Below are positions 24,319 to 33,802 of a DNA stretch of 64,000 nt, piece after piece. Position numbers and translations under genes: made by a program. The DNA is from G965229605 sp965229605 (GTDB lineage Bacteria; Pseudomonadota; Alphaproteobacteria; CBDDJK01): positions 2,480,001 to 2,544,000 of the forward strand of contig OZ245892.1 in NCBI GenBank assembly GCA_965229605.1, in the 5' to 3' direction. The notes under the pieces were generated by a model that made no database searches, had not been told where the DNA came from, and saw only the letters and a list, made by a program, of their open reading frames with translations. How positions within the stretch are numbered: the first letter of the stretch is position 1; every line of letters starts with the position of its first letter.

Positions 24319-27300
24319 ATGACTTCAAAAATCTTTTCGATTGCGGCCAATCGCCGGTTTGTTGACGCGCTGGCCGGGCAGCTGTTGCAAGAGGCCGAGG
24401 GTGATCCGCTCAAATTTGCGGATGCGCTGATTTTTCTGCCGACTCGCCGGGCCTGTCAGGCTTTGGGGGAGGCCTTTTTGCGACACAATCAGGGGCGGGC
24501 CCTTATTTTACCCCGGCTGCGTCCGATTGGCGAGATTGATGATGCCGTGCTTTCTTTTTTGCCTGAAAGCGGAACAGGCGAGCGCACAGGGATGGATGCG
24601 GCCTTTAGCGATGATCTTCCCCCGGCGATTGGCGAGACCCAAGCCCTTTTAGCCCTGACCCCGCTGGTTCAGGCCAAATCGCCGGGCATTGGAGCGGCCC
24701 GGGCTTTGTCTCTGGCTGAATCGCTGCTGCACTGGATGAATGAAGTCGATACCGAAGGGCTGAGCTTTGAGCGGCTGGACCGGCTTGCGCCGGACCGTTT
24801 TGCCAAACATTGGGAAATCACGCTGCAGTTTTTATCTATTTTGCGGGAGGCCTGGCCAGCCTATTTGCAGGAAGAAGGGCTGATCGGCTCTGCGCGGCGC
24901 AACCGGCTGTCTATTTTGGCCCAGATTCAGGCCTGGCGTGATCAGCCCCCGACGAGCATGGTGATTGCGGCAGGTTCAACCGGCAGTGTGCCTGCCAGTG
25001 CCGCGCTGATGAAGCAGATTTTGCAGCTTCCGGCCGGGCGTATTGTTCTGCCTGGCCTTGATCGCTATATGCCACGGGCCTGTTTTGATCAGGCCAAAGA
25101 CGACCCGACTCATCCGCAATATGGGCTGGCACGTTTGTTGTCTGTGCTGGACATTCCGCGTCAGGAGGTCAAGGAATGGCCGCGCACTGTACATGAACCG
25201 GCAGGCTCCAGCGAGGAACGGCTGATATTTCTCAGCGAAGCCCTTTTGCCAGCAGAGAGTCTGTCTGGGTCTGGCAGTTCTGATCTTAGACGAAACCCGC
25301 GTGCGGTTGCCGGGATTGAAAATATGCGCTTGATTGAGGCCACCTCGCCCCGTCAGGAAGCCGCCGCGATAGCCTTTATTTTGCGCCAATGTCTTGAAAA
25401 AAAAGGAAAAACTGCCGCACTGGTCACGCATGATCGCGCCCTGGCCCGGCGCACCCGGCTGGCACTGGCCCGTTATGGGATCACGATTGATGATTCAGCC
25501 GGACAGCCTGCTTCCTTGATTCCTGCAGGTGTTTTCATGCGGCTGGCGGCGGTTTTGGTGGCCGAGGATTTTGCCCCGGTCCCGTTGCTGGCCTTTTTGA
25601 AACATCCTTTCTGTCGGCTGGGGATGAAGAGGTCACAGCTTTTGCAGCAGGTACGGGCATTTGAAGATTCTGTCCTGCGGTCTGATAAATTTTCTTTGCT
25701 GCCGGTTCTGTCCCAATCAGGCCAAGTATCAGGGCTGGATCGGTTGCGCGAAAGTCTGAAGCAGAGTGAATTGTCTGAAAAACAGACTTTCCTGAATCTT
25801 CTGGAGCGGCTTGCTGATTCTTTGTCCCCTTTATTGGAAGCAGCGGCGCACAGGACAACCGGGCAGTGGCTGGATGCGCAGATTGCGGCTTGTGAACAAG
25901 CGGCTACAGAAGGGCCAGAGAATATAGAGCCGGATGATTTAGCAGAAGAATCCGCCCTTCCCTCCCTCTGGGCAGGTGAAGACGGTCATGCGCTGGCCCG
26001 TGAACTGACCGCCGTGCTTGATCAGGCCCAGCGTTTTTCTGGTCCCCAGGCCAATATCCGGCGGCAGGAATGGCCGGATATTCTGACCATGTTGTTGCGC
26101 CGGATTGCCATTCGCCCGCGCTATGGCGGTCATCCGCGCTTGCGGATTTTAAGCCCGCTTGAAGCCCGCTTGCAGTCTTGTGACCTGATTGTGTTGGGCG
26201 GCTTGAATGAGGGCAGTTTTCCCCCGGACCCTGGCGGCGATCCCTGGATGTCGCGCCCGATGCGGGCTGATTTTGGCCTGCCGCCATTGGAGCGGCGGAT
26301 TGGCTTGTCGGCCCATGATTTTGTTGAAGGCGCGGCTGCACGCGAAACCGTGTTAACCCGCACCATTCTGGAGCGTGGAGCCCCGACCGTCCCGGCCCGC
26401 TGGCTGCAAAAATTGACTCTGGCGGCCAAACGGATTGGTCATCCGCTGATCCCCGATCAATCGCTGATTGATTTGGTGAACGCACTGGATGCGCCGCCAC
26501 CAGAAACCGCACAAAGTCTTGCCCAGAGTTTAGCCCAAAATCTGGCAGGACCTTCTTCACGGCCTTGCCCGGTGCCTCCGCTTTCAGTGCGACCACGTCG
26601 CCTTTCAGTCACCGCGATTCAAGAAGGGATGAATAATCCCTATGCGCTTTATGCCCGGCGGATTCTACGCCTTTCACCATTGGGGCCGCTTGATACCGCG
26701 CAAACCGCCGCCCAGCGGGGCACCTTGATTCATGCGATCATGGAATCAGCCATGAAATCGGACCTTCCGGCAGATTTATCAACGCTGCGTCAGAAAATTC
26801 TGGATGTCGGTATCGATCATTTTGCAGCCTGCAAGCGGGATCAGCCCGCCCTCTATCAGTTCTGGTGGCCCCGGTTTGTTCAGGCCTTGAAAACGGTGAT
26901 GGAGGATTTCACAGCCCGCCCGCTGCCCGAAACCATTCATGTTGAAGTTCAGGGCGAAACCGCTTTTAATCTGCCGGGCGGGAAGTTTACCTTGCGGGCG
27001 ATTGCTGACCGGATTGATGTCTATAGTGATGGCACATTGCGTATTCTGGACTATAAGACCGGGCAGCCGCCAAGCATTAAACAGATCAAAACCCTGCGCG
27101 CCCCGCAGCTGATGCTGGAGGCTCTGATTGCTACCCGTGGAGGCTTTGAAATGGTTGACTCGCAAGAGCCGGTTGCGGTTTCAATTCTGCCGATGTCGGG
27201 GCGACCTGAAGAGCGGGTTTCTATCCCGACCCTGGAAGACAAGGAGGATAAAGCTGAATTTTCAACGGTTTTAAAGGACATTGAGGCGCGGTTGATTGAA

Positions 27301-27453
27301 TGGGTTGGGTATTATGACCGGCCGGAGACGGGTTATCTGGCCAATCCGCCGCAAAGCACGTCTTATAAGGAGGATTTTACGCATTTGATTCGCCATGCCG
27401 AGTGGGGTCAGATCTCAGAGGACAGTTTTGACAGGGAGGGGGAAGAGACATGA
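24319..27453 (+). CDS. addB: AddB, helicase/nuclease subunit of the AddAB complex
   Basis: The 1044-residue product fits alphaproteobacterial AddB. The N-terminal PTRRACQALGEAFL segment resembles an inactive helicase half, and the C-terminal quarter carries a RecB-type nuclease with the ILDYKTGQPP motif near residue 910. AddAB resects double-strand breaks for RecA-mediated repair. addA follows with a four-base ATGA overlap, so the two are translationally coupled. The gene starts about 90 bp after the divergent lipoprotein start. Confidence 0.95.
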   Translation: MTSKIFSIAANRRFVDALAGQLLQEAEGDPLKFADALIFLPTRRACQALGEAFLRHNQGRALILPRLRPIGEIDDAVLSFLPESGTGERTGMDAAFSDDLPPAIGETQALLALTPLVQAKSPGIGAARALSLAESLLHWMNEVDTEGLSFERLDRLAPDRFAKHWEITLQFLSILREAWPAYLQEEGLIGSARRNRLSILAQIQAWRDQPPTSMVIAAGSTGSVPASAALMKQILQLPAGRIVLPGLDRYMPRACFDQAKDDPTHPQYGLARLLSVLDIPRQEVKEWPRTVHEPAGSSEERLIFLSEALLPAESLSGSGSSDLRRNPRAVAGIENMRLIEATSPRQEAAAIAFILRQCLEKKGKTAALVTHDRALARRTRLALARYGITIDDSAGQPASLIPAGVFMRLAAVLVAEDFAPVPLLAFLKHPFCRLGMKRSQLLQQVRAFEDSVLRSDKFSLLPVLSQSGQVSGLDRLRESLKQSELSEKQTFLNLLERLADSLSPLLEAAAHRTTGQWLDAQIAACEQAATEGPENIEPDDLAEESALPSLWAGEDGHALARELTAVLDQAQRFSGPQANIRRQEWPDILTMLLRRIAIRPRYGGHPRLRILSPLEARLQSCDLIVLGGLNEGSFPPDPGGDPWMSRPMRADFGLPPLERRIGLSAHDFVEGAAARETVLTRTILERGAPTVPARWLQKLTLAAKRIGHPLIPDQSLIDLVNALDAPPPETAQSLAQSLAQNLAGPSSRPCPVPPLSVRPRRLSVTAIQEGMNNPYALYARRILRLSPLGPLDTAQTAAQRGTLIHAIMESAMKSDLPADLSTLRQKILDVGIDHFAACKRDQPALYQFWWPRFVQALKTVMEDFTARPLPETIHVEVQGETAFNLPGGKFTLRAIADRIDVYSDGTLRILDYKTGQPPSIKQIKTLRAPQLMLEALIATRGGFEMVDSQEPVAVSILPMSGRPEERVSIPTLEDKEDKAEFSTVLKDIEARLIEWVGYYDRPETGYLANPPQSTSYKEDFTHLIRHAEWGQISEDSFDREGEET

Positions 27454-30400
27454 GCCATCCTTCTTCGCCTAAAAACAATACACATAAAAACTGGGCGCGT
27501 GAGACTCAAAGTCATATTTTTGTTGAAGCCAATGCCGGGTCGGGCAAGACGACTATTCTGACGCGTCGTTTGCTGTCTTTGCTGCTGGAGGGGGTTGCTC
27601 CTTCGCGTTTGCTGGCCTTGACTTTTACCCGGGCGGCAGCTGGCGAGATGCAGATCCGCTTGCAGGATGAGCTGGCGCGCTGGTGCCTGCTGGAGGATGA
27701 GGCCCTGGAAAAGACGCTTGACGAGATTGACGGGCAAGACCTGTCTGGTAAGCCCCCCTTCAGCCCGGAAAAAAGAGCAGAACGGCTTGCCAAGGCTCGC
27801 CGTTTGTTTTCGCGGGTGCTTGATGCGCCGGGCGGGGTTCAGATCAGCACCTTTCATGCTTTTTGTGAGTCTTTGCTTAAACGTTTTCCGCTTGAGGCGA
27901 ATGTCCCGCCTGATTTCACCATTCTGGAGCCCGCCGATGCGGATAAATTGCTGAAAGAGGCCTGCAAGGATGTGATCGAAAGGGCCTTTATTCAGCAGGA
28001 TTTGGGGAGTACAGGCGACCCGGAAAAAATTAAGCCGGAAAAAATTAAGAAAGCTCTGGATCAGGTCAGTCTCTATCTGAGTGAAAAAGGCTTGATTGAC
28101 CTGACCCGCAAGATCATGGGTCATCCGATGGAATCCGAAGGGGTTAATCGCGGCCCCGGGCAGGTTGAGGCCGAACGGTTAAAATCGGGTCTGAAGAAGT
28201 CGCTTGATTTAGACTCAAGCTTGCAAGCAGTGCCGACCTGGCAGGAAGCAGAGGCTGATTTTATCCAGCAGGTTCTTCCAGAAAACACGCAAAAAGCCCT
28301 GATGAGCCTGGCCAAAGCCATGCAGGACTATGGGTCAGACAGTGCCCAAAAGTTCGGGACGACGATTGAGGCCTTCTGGCGCAGCCCGCTTGCTGAACGC
28401 CAGCAGCTTTTATCTGCCTATCAGAATGTCTTTGTGACCGGAAACGCCACCCCGCGCAAGACACTTAACAAAGATATTCGCGGGGATTGCCCTTCTGCAG
28501 ATACGATTTTCCTTGAAGAATCCGAGCGTTTGCTTGCCTTTCAGCACTATCTTCATCGGCTTTGGGCCTATCATATGACAGCCGCCCTGATTGATCTGGT
28601 GCCGGGTATTTTTGAAGCCTATGGACAGAAGAAACTTGCCCGCGCTGCACTGGATTATAATGATCTGATCGCGCTTGCAGCACAGCTGATGGATGCAGAC
28701 CGCGCCGCCTTTGTTCATTTCAAGCTCGATAAAGGCATTGATCATATTCTGGTTGATGAGGCCCAGGACACCAACCCGGCGCAATGGCGGCTGGTCAATG
28801 CCTTGAGTGCGCCCTTTTTTGCTGAAGGGGGCCGGTCAGAGGGACCGCGCACACTCTTTGTGGTTGGCGACCCCAAACAGAGTATTTACGGCTTTCAAGG
28901 GGTGAATGCGGCTTTGTTCGGGCAAAACCGCGATAAAACCGCCGAACTGGCCAGCGAAGCCGACCAACCTTTTCAGGACAAGCCGCTTATTCGCTCCTAT
29001 CGCAGTCTGCCCGCCATCTTGAAGCTGGTTGATCATCTTTTCGCCGACCAACAGCAAGCCCTTTATCCTTCAGGAGAAAAATCTGCCCCTGAACATAGCC
29101 TGCCTGAAAATAGTGCATCTGCGCTTGTTCGCCATGAGGCCGTGCGTGCTGACGGGCCGGGACTGGTTGAAATATGGCCCCCGCTTCTGGCCCCGACATC
29201 CAGCCGGGATGATAGTGAAGAAGCCGGACAGCAGACTCCCTCCCGGCTGGCGGATTTATGCGACCGGGTGGCGGTCTATATCGAAGACTGGCTGGACAAG
29301 GCCTGGATTGTGAACCAGCATAAGGAAGCGTTGGCGCGCCGTCCGCATCCGGGCGATGTGATGATCCTGCTGAGGCGGCGGTCCCATTTTGTCCCGGCAC
29401 TGACCCGGGCTTTGCAGGCCAGAGGCATTCCGGTGGCCGGGGCAGACCGGGTCCGGCTGGAAGATGAACTGGCGATAGCTGATGTGCTGGCCATTCTTGA
29501 CTGGGTGATCATGCCAGAGGATGATTTGACGCTGGCGGCGATTCTGAAAAGCCCGTTTATCGGGCTGGATGAAGAAACATTGTTTAATCTGGCTCACCCG
29601 CGCAAAGGGTCTTTATGGGCGGAATTGGGGAAAAGCAAGCTTTCCGCGGTGACTGACTGGCTAGGACATTGGCTTGGCAAGGCTGACTATATGCTGCCCT
29701 ATGATCTGATGCAGTCGATTCTGGATTCTCCAGCTCCTGTTCTTGGTTTTGAGGAAGGTTTAAGCGCGCGTTTAAGCGGACGGCAAGCCCTGATCCGCCG
29801 CCTTGGCCCCGCCATCGCTGATCCGCTGGATGAACTATTGGTTCAGGCTTTATCCTATGAAGAGAACCACGCGCCCTCCTTGCAAGGGTTTCTGTCCTGG
29901 TTCCGGCAAGGCGAAAGCGAGATCAAACGCGAAATCACCCGGGGTCAAGCGGTGCGCATTCTAACCGTTCATGCCGCCAAAGGGCTGGAAGCGCCGTTGG
30001 TTATTCTGCCCGATACAGTGCCGGAAAAATCCCCGAACGAGCCAAATCTGGACTGGATCAGCGATGATCAGACCCGCTTGAATATCCCGCTGTGGACGGT
30101 GCGCAAGAACAGGGCAAGCTCGCTTGGGGAAAGCCTGGAGGCCGAACGCACCAAACGCAATGCAGCCGAGCAGATGCGCTTGCTCTATGTCGCGATGACA
30201 AGGGCCACCGATTGCCTGCTCATCTGCGGACATGCGCGGCTCAAAAGAGAAGATGAAAAGAAAAAGAAAAATTTGCACCAGTTTTTTACCCGTGAGACTG
30301 GCGGCTGGCTGGGTCTGGCTTATGAAAAGATCGCCGGGCTGGAGGGGGCTGTTTCTTCTGTTTTTGAAGATGGGGACACCTTGGCTTTACTGCCGGACGG

Positions 30401-31139
30401 GTCGGATTATCAACGCTATTGTCTTGGCGCGCACACGCCCGCACCGCTTGAGGCGCAAAAACACGCCGAAAGCAGCCTTGAGATGATCAGCGAGGCCACC
30501 CCTCAAAATGAATCTGTAAACTGGTCGCTTGCCACCCGATGGCTGAATGAAGACCCGCCCGTTGAACCGCCGCCTGCCCGTCCGCTGTCGCCAAGCTATG
30601 CCGGAAGAATAGACCAGCAAGAGTCCATCGCACCCATCCAGCATATTCCGCGCACCGCCCGGTCTGACCGGTTTAAACGCGGGCAGGCCATCCATCAGCT
30701 TTTACAATATCTGCCTGATCTACCGGAAGATGTCCGTAAATCCCGCGCCGTGCGCTTTATGGAAAAGCATTTTCCTCAAATTGACGCACAAACAACTGTC
30801 GCAGAATGTCTGCGGCTGATCCATGATCCGGCCCTCGCGTTCTTATTTGGACCCAATAGCTGGCCCGAAGTCCGGGTTGGTGGCACCATCGAAACCAAAG
30901 CCGGCCCCCGGCTGGTCATCGGGCAGATCGACCGGCTGGCAATAGGCGATGATATCCTGATTGCCGATTTTAAAAGCCTGCGCGATCCCCCACAAGATGA
31001 AGCCGCGATTCCCAAAGACTATATCGAACAAATGCGGCTTTACCACGATCTGATGCAAACCACCTATCCCGAAAAACCCGTCAAAACCCTGCTTGTCTGG
31101 ACCCAAACCCCCGCCGTCTCCTGGCTTGATTTTTCATAA
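27450..31139 (+). CDS. addA: AddA, helicase-nuclease subunit of the AddAB complex
   Basis: The 1229-residue protein has a UvrD-type helicase with Walker A ANAGSGKTTIL near residue 30, ILVDEAQDTNPAQW (motif II) near 435, VGDPKQSIYGFQG (motif III) and the C-terminal helicase motifs LTVHAAKGLEAPLV and RLLYVAMTRA. A C-terminal RecB-family nuclease has IADFKSL near residue 1175. With AddB it recognises Chi-like sites and loads RecA. trxA, which often follows in alphaproteobacteria, is not here. A toxin-antitoxin pair follows instead. Confidence 0.96.
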   Translation: MSHPSSPKNNTHKNWARETQSHIFVEANAGSGKTTILTRRLLSLLLEGVAPSRLLALTFTRAAAGEMQIRLQDELARWCLLEDEALEKTLDEIDGQDLSGKPPFSPEKRAERLAKARRLFSRVLDAPGGVQISTFHAFCESLLKRFPLEANVPPDFTILEPADADKLLKEACKDVIERAFIQQDLGSTGDPEKIKPEKIKKALDQVSLYLSEKGLIDLTRKIMGHPMESEGVNRGPGQVEAERLKSGLKKSLDLDSSLQAVPTWQEAEADFIQQVLPENTQKALMSLAKAMQDYGSDSAQKFGTTIEAFWRSPLAERQQLLSAYQNVFVTGNATPRKTLNKDIRGDCPSADTIFLEESERLLAFQHYLHRLWAYHMTAALIDLVPGIFEAYGQKKLARAALDYNDLIALAAQLMDADRAAFVHFKLDKGIDHILVDEAQDTNPAQWRLVNALSAPFFAEGGRSEGPRTLFVVGDPKQSIYGFQGVNAALFGQNRDKTAELASEADQPFQDKPLIRSYRSLPAILKLVDHLFADQQQALYPSGEKSAPEHSLPENSASALVRHEAVRADGPGLVEIWPPLLAPTSSRDDSEEAGQQTPSRLADLCDRVAVYIEDWLDKAWIVNQHKEALARRPHPGDVMILLRRRSHFVPALTRALQARGIPVAGADRVRLEDELAIADVLAILDWVIMPEDDLTLAAILKSPFIGLDEETLFNLAHPRKGSLWAELGKSKLSAVTDWLGHWLGKADYMLPYDLMQSILDSPAPVLGFEEGLSARLSGRQALIRRLGPAIADPLDELLVQALSYEENHAPSLQGFLSWFRQGESEIKREITRGQAVRILTVHAAKGLEAPLVILPDTVPEKSPNEPNLDWISDDQTRLNIPLWTVRKNRASSLGESLEAERTKRNAAEQMRLLYVAMTRATDCLLICGHARLKREDEKKKKNLHQFFTRETGGWLGLAYEKIAGLEGAVSSVFEDGDTLALLPDGSDYQRYCLGAHTPAPLEAQKHAESSLEMISEATPQNESVNWSLATRWLNEDPPVEPPPARPLSPSYAGRIDQQESIAPIQHIPRTARSDRFKRGQAIHQLLQYLPDLPEDVRKSRAVRFMEKHFPQIDAQTTVAECLRLIHDPALAFLFGPNSWPEVRVGGTIETKAGPRLVIGQIDRLAIGDDILIADFKSLRDPPQDEAAIPKDYIEQMRLYHDLMQTTYPEKPVKTLLVWTQTPAVSWLDFS

Positions 31140-31290
31140 ACCCGTATTTTTCAAAAGATTTATGCACATACCCGCACCTTTCTTGTTTTAGTGATCATTA
31201 TGCAACAGTGCGTGGCGGCGATTGTGATGAATAAACCTTACATACACGCCCAAGCCTTGAGAAAATATATCAATTTTGTTATTTTTAACC

Positions 31291-31617
31291 ATGAAATGGA
31301 AAGTAGAGACTTTAAATAAGACTGTTGATAAAGAAATCGCGGGCCTCAGTTCTTCCATGAAGGCAAGATTCTTGCGCATTTCAGAAATGCTGGAGGAATT
31401 TGGACCTGCTCGCGTCAAAGAACCCTATGTCAAATATCTTGGCGATTATCTCTGGGAAATGCGTTTACGAGGAAATGACGGAATTGCGCGGGTCATCTAC
31501 GTTACTGCAAAAAAACAAAGAATCATTGTTTTACATGCTTTTATCAAGAAAACCCAAAAGACCCCACGCTCTGCTATCAAAATGGCTCTAAAAAGAAAAC
31601 AGGATATAAACCCATGA
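31291..31617 (+). CDS. higB: RelE/HigB-like toxin (phage-derived Gp49-like family)
   Basis: The 108-residue basic protein belongs to the Gp49-like DUF891 branch of the RelE/HigB superfamily, seen in the KYLGDYLWEMRLRGNDGIARVIY core and the C-terminal helix. Such toxins are ribosome-dependent mRNA interferases. The ATG at 31291 is preferred over a TTG at 31276. The antitoxin gene begins four bases before its stop, giving the toxin-first order of higBA operons. Confidence 0.85.
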   Translation: MKWKVETLNKTVDKEIAGLSSSMKARFLRISEMLEEFGPARVKEPYVKYLGDYLWEMRLRGNDGIARVIYVTAKKQRIIVLHAFIKKTQKTPRSAIKMALKRKQDINP

Positions 31618-31889
31618 CAAAACTTGCAGACTTAAAAGAACAATGGATGAATAGCCCTGATTTTGTTAAGGAATATGAGAATTTAGCCTCTGAGTTTAAT
31701 TTGGCTTCTTCGTTAATCCGCGCCAGAGCCGCCGCAAATCTAACTCAGGAGGACGTTGCCAAACGCATGGGCACAAGCCAGTCGGCTATCGCCCGGCTGG
31801 AAAGCGGTCACCGCCCTTCATTAAAAAGCCTGCGTCGCTATGCCGCTGCAGTTGGGCATAAGGTTGAAATTCGCCTAACCGCCGATTAA
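31614..31889 (+). CDS. higA: XRE-family antitoxin (HigA-like)
   Basis: The 91-residue protein has a helix-turn-helix from about residue 35 to 80 (LTQEDVAKRMGTSQSAIARLESG). Its start overlaps the toxin gene by four bases (ATGA). The HTH probably represses its own operon, and the protein probably binds and neutralises HigB. The sequence before the toxin start is AT-rich, as expected for the operator. Confidence 0.87.
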   Translation: MTKLADLKEQWMNSPDFVKEYENLASEFNLASSLIRARAAANLTQEDVAKRMGTSQSAIARLESGHRPSLKSLRRYAAAVGHKVEIRLTAD

Positions 31890-31917
31890 GGGGCTTCTCC
31901 AGCGTTTTTCCGAGAAA

Positions 31918-32400
31918 CTAGCGATACACACCGGCGGTGATAAATTCTGAGAAGGCTTCACACCAGATAAGGGCGGTTGTATAGTCTGAAAGGTCGACAT
32001 CGGCGGGCATATCGAGGATAAATCCGTCGAAGGTTTTGACATCTCCGATATAGCGGGCGGTGGATTTGATCGGCAGGAATTCGTCTTCATGGTCGACGAA
32101 TTGATCGACCAGATAGAGTTTATAGTCGGGGCCGGGAGACAGTTTTCCTTGATAGACGACCTGGCTTTGCGTGAGGCTGAGTGTGCCTTCGCCCCAATGC
32201 AGAAAGTCACTGCCTTTTAAATCGCGGACGAATTCGGTTTTAAATTCAGCTTCTTTGGCTTTTTCTTCAATGATGGCGGAGTCCGGTGCGGACGGGGCTT
32301 GCAAAATAGGCAGCATATAGACCCCGAGTGCAAATCCGGCGACAAGAGTGATGCCATGGGTTGTCAGAAGCAAGAGAAAGCGTTTCATGATTTTATTCAT
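31918..32400 (-). CDS. DM13-domain exported protein
   Basis: The 160-residue protein has an N-terminal hydrophobic segment (FLLLLTTHGITLVAGFALG) that should anchor or export it. From about residue 55 it carries a DM13-like domain with GSDFLHWGEGTLSL, YKLYLVDQFVDHEDEF and IWCEAFSEFITAGVYR. DM13 domains bind redox cofactors or pair with cytochrome-type domains in animals and bacteria. The lone cysteine in IWCEAF is the conserved one. The function here is unknown. Confidence 0.75.
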   Translation of the reverse strand: MNKIMKRFLLLLTTHGITLVAGFALGVYMLPILQAPSAPDSAIIEEKAKEAEFKTEFVRDLKGSDFLHWGEGTLSLTQSQVVYQGKLSPGPDYKLYLVDQFVDHEDEFLPIKSTARYIGDVKTFDGFILDMPADVDLSDYTTALIWCEAFSEFITAGVYR

Positions 32401-32512
32401 TAAATGACCACTGTTATTTTTGATCTTTTAGGCCATTCAGGCGGTCGAGACAAGACAGCCGTTTTGCGCTGTGTTGCTTGCACCTGCCTGCACTCCATGG
32501 CAGATTAACCGG

Positions 32513-33685
32513 ATGAACGCAGAAAAGACGCAGGTTTTGATTATCGGTGGCGGGCCGTCGGGTCTGCTGTTAAGTGCGCTTTTGGCAAAATCGGGCATTG
32601 AGTCGATTGTGCTGGAGCAGCGCACGCGCGATTATGTGCTGTCGCGCATTCGCGCCGGTATTCTGGAGCAGGGATTTGTCGGCTTATTGCGTGAAGTCGG
32701 GCTTGCTGACCGGATGCAGCGCGAAGGATTTCGCCATAAAGGCATCGCTATTTCTTATGCGGATCGTTTCTTCTCGATTGATTTTGAAAAGCTGATCGGG
32801 TCGCATGTGATAGTCTATGGCCAGACCGAGGTCACGCGTGATCTCTATGCGGCCCACGAAGAGCGGGAAACCGGAATCTATTTCAATGTCACGGAGGTTG
32901 AAATTCACGCGATTGACGCATCGCCGTCTGTGACCTTCAGGCAGGGCGAGAAATCGCATGAAATTCAGGCTGACTTTATCGCCGGATGTGACGGGTTTCA
33001 CGGGGTTTCCCGCCAGCATATTCCAAAAGCTGTCCAGAATATTTTTGAAAAGACCTATCCTTTTGGCTGGCTTGGCATCCTCAGCGAGACCCCGCCTGTC
33101 CATGAAGAACTGATCTATGCCTGCTCACCGCAAGGATTTGCCCTTTGTTCCATGCGCAATCAAAATCTGTCGCGCTATTATATTCAGGTCGAACAGTCAG
33201 ACCGGGTTGAAAACTGGTCTGATCACGCCTTTTGGGATGCATTACAAACACGGCTGCCGCCGATGATCGCTGACAAACTGATCACCGGTCCTTCTATTGA
33301 AAAGTCGATTGCGCCTTTGCGGTCTTTTGTCTGTGCGCCAATGTCTTATGGTCGTTTGTTTCTGTGCGGGGATGCGGCCCATATCGTCCCGCCAACCGGA
33401 GCCAAGGGTCTGAATACCGCCGGATCAGATGTCTATTATCTCTGGCACGCCTTGATGGACTATTATCGAGGCGATGAAGAGGCTCTGATAGATTATTCGG
33501 ACAAGGCTCTGAGCCGGGTCTGGAAAGCCGCGCGTTTTAGCTGGTGGATGACTCATCTTTTACATCGATTCCCGAATCAATCGGCCTTTGATGACCAGAT
33601 ACAACAGGCCGAGCTGGCCTATTTGCAATCCAGCCCGGCAGCGCAAGCGGCCTTGGCAGAAAATTATGTGGGGCTTCCTTATTAG
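32513..33685 (+). CDS. pobA: 4-Hydroxybenzoate 3-monooxygenase
   Basis: The 390-residue protein matches PobA. It has an N-terminal FAD Rossmann motif GGGPSGLLLS and a second FAD segment LCGDAAHIVPPTGAKGLNTA near residue 285. PobA hydroxylates 4-hydroxybenzoate to protocatechuate with NADPH. The ATG at 32513 gives the family length. An earlier TTG at 32471 would add an unrelated leader. No protocatechuate ring-cleavage gene is adjacent. Confidence 0.9.
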   Translation: MNAEKTQVLIIGGGPSGLLLSALLAKSGIESIVLEQRTRDYVLSRIRAGILEQGFVGLLREVGLADRMQREGFRHKGIAISYADRFFSIDFEKLIGSHVIVYGQTEVTRDLYAAHEERETGIYFNVTEVEIHAIDASPSVTFRQGEKSHEIQADFIAGCDGFHGVSRQHIPKAVQNIFEKTYPFGWLGILSETPPVHEELIYACSPQGFALCSMRNQNLSRYYIQVEQSDRVENWSDHAFWDALQTRLPPMIADKLITGPSIEKSIAPLRSFVCAPMSYGRLFLCGDAAHIVPPTGAKGLNTAGSDVYYLWHALMDYYRGDEEALIDYSDKALSRVWKAARFSWWMTHLLHRFPNQSAFDDQIQQAELAYLQSSPAAQAALAENYVGLPY

Positions 33686-33802
33686 GGTTTATTATTAAGC
33701 GTTATTGGGGAGAGCGACTTAATCAAACAGGCTGATTGACGGGATTCTGCAGATTCCCTATAAGTCCGTTGATTGGCTGAACTATATCCTGACCCTGACA
33801 TC

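Noticed and set aside
25904..26596. 230-codon reverse-strand frame inside addB
   Set aside because: It is antisense to conserved AddB coding and of unlikely composition.
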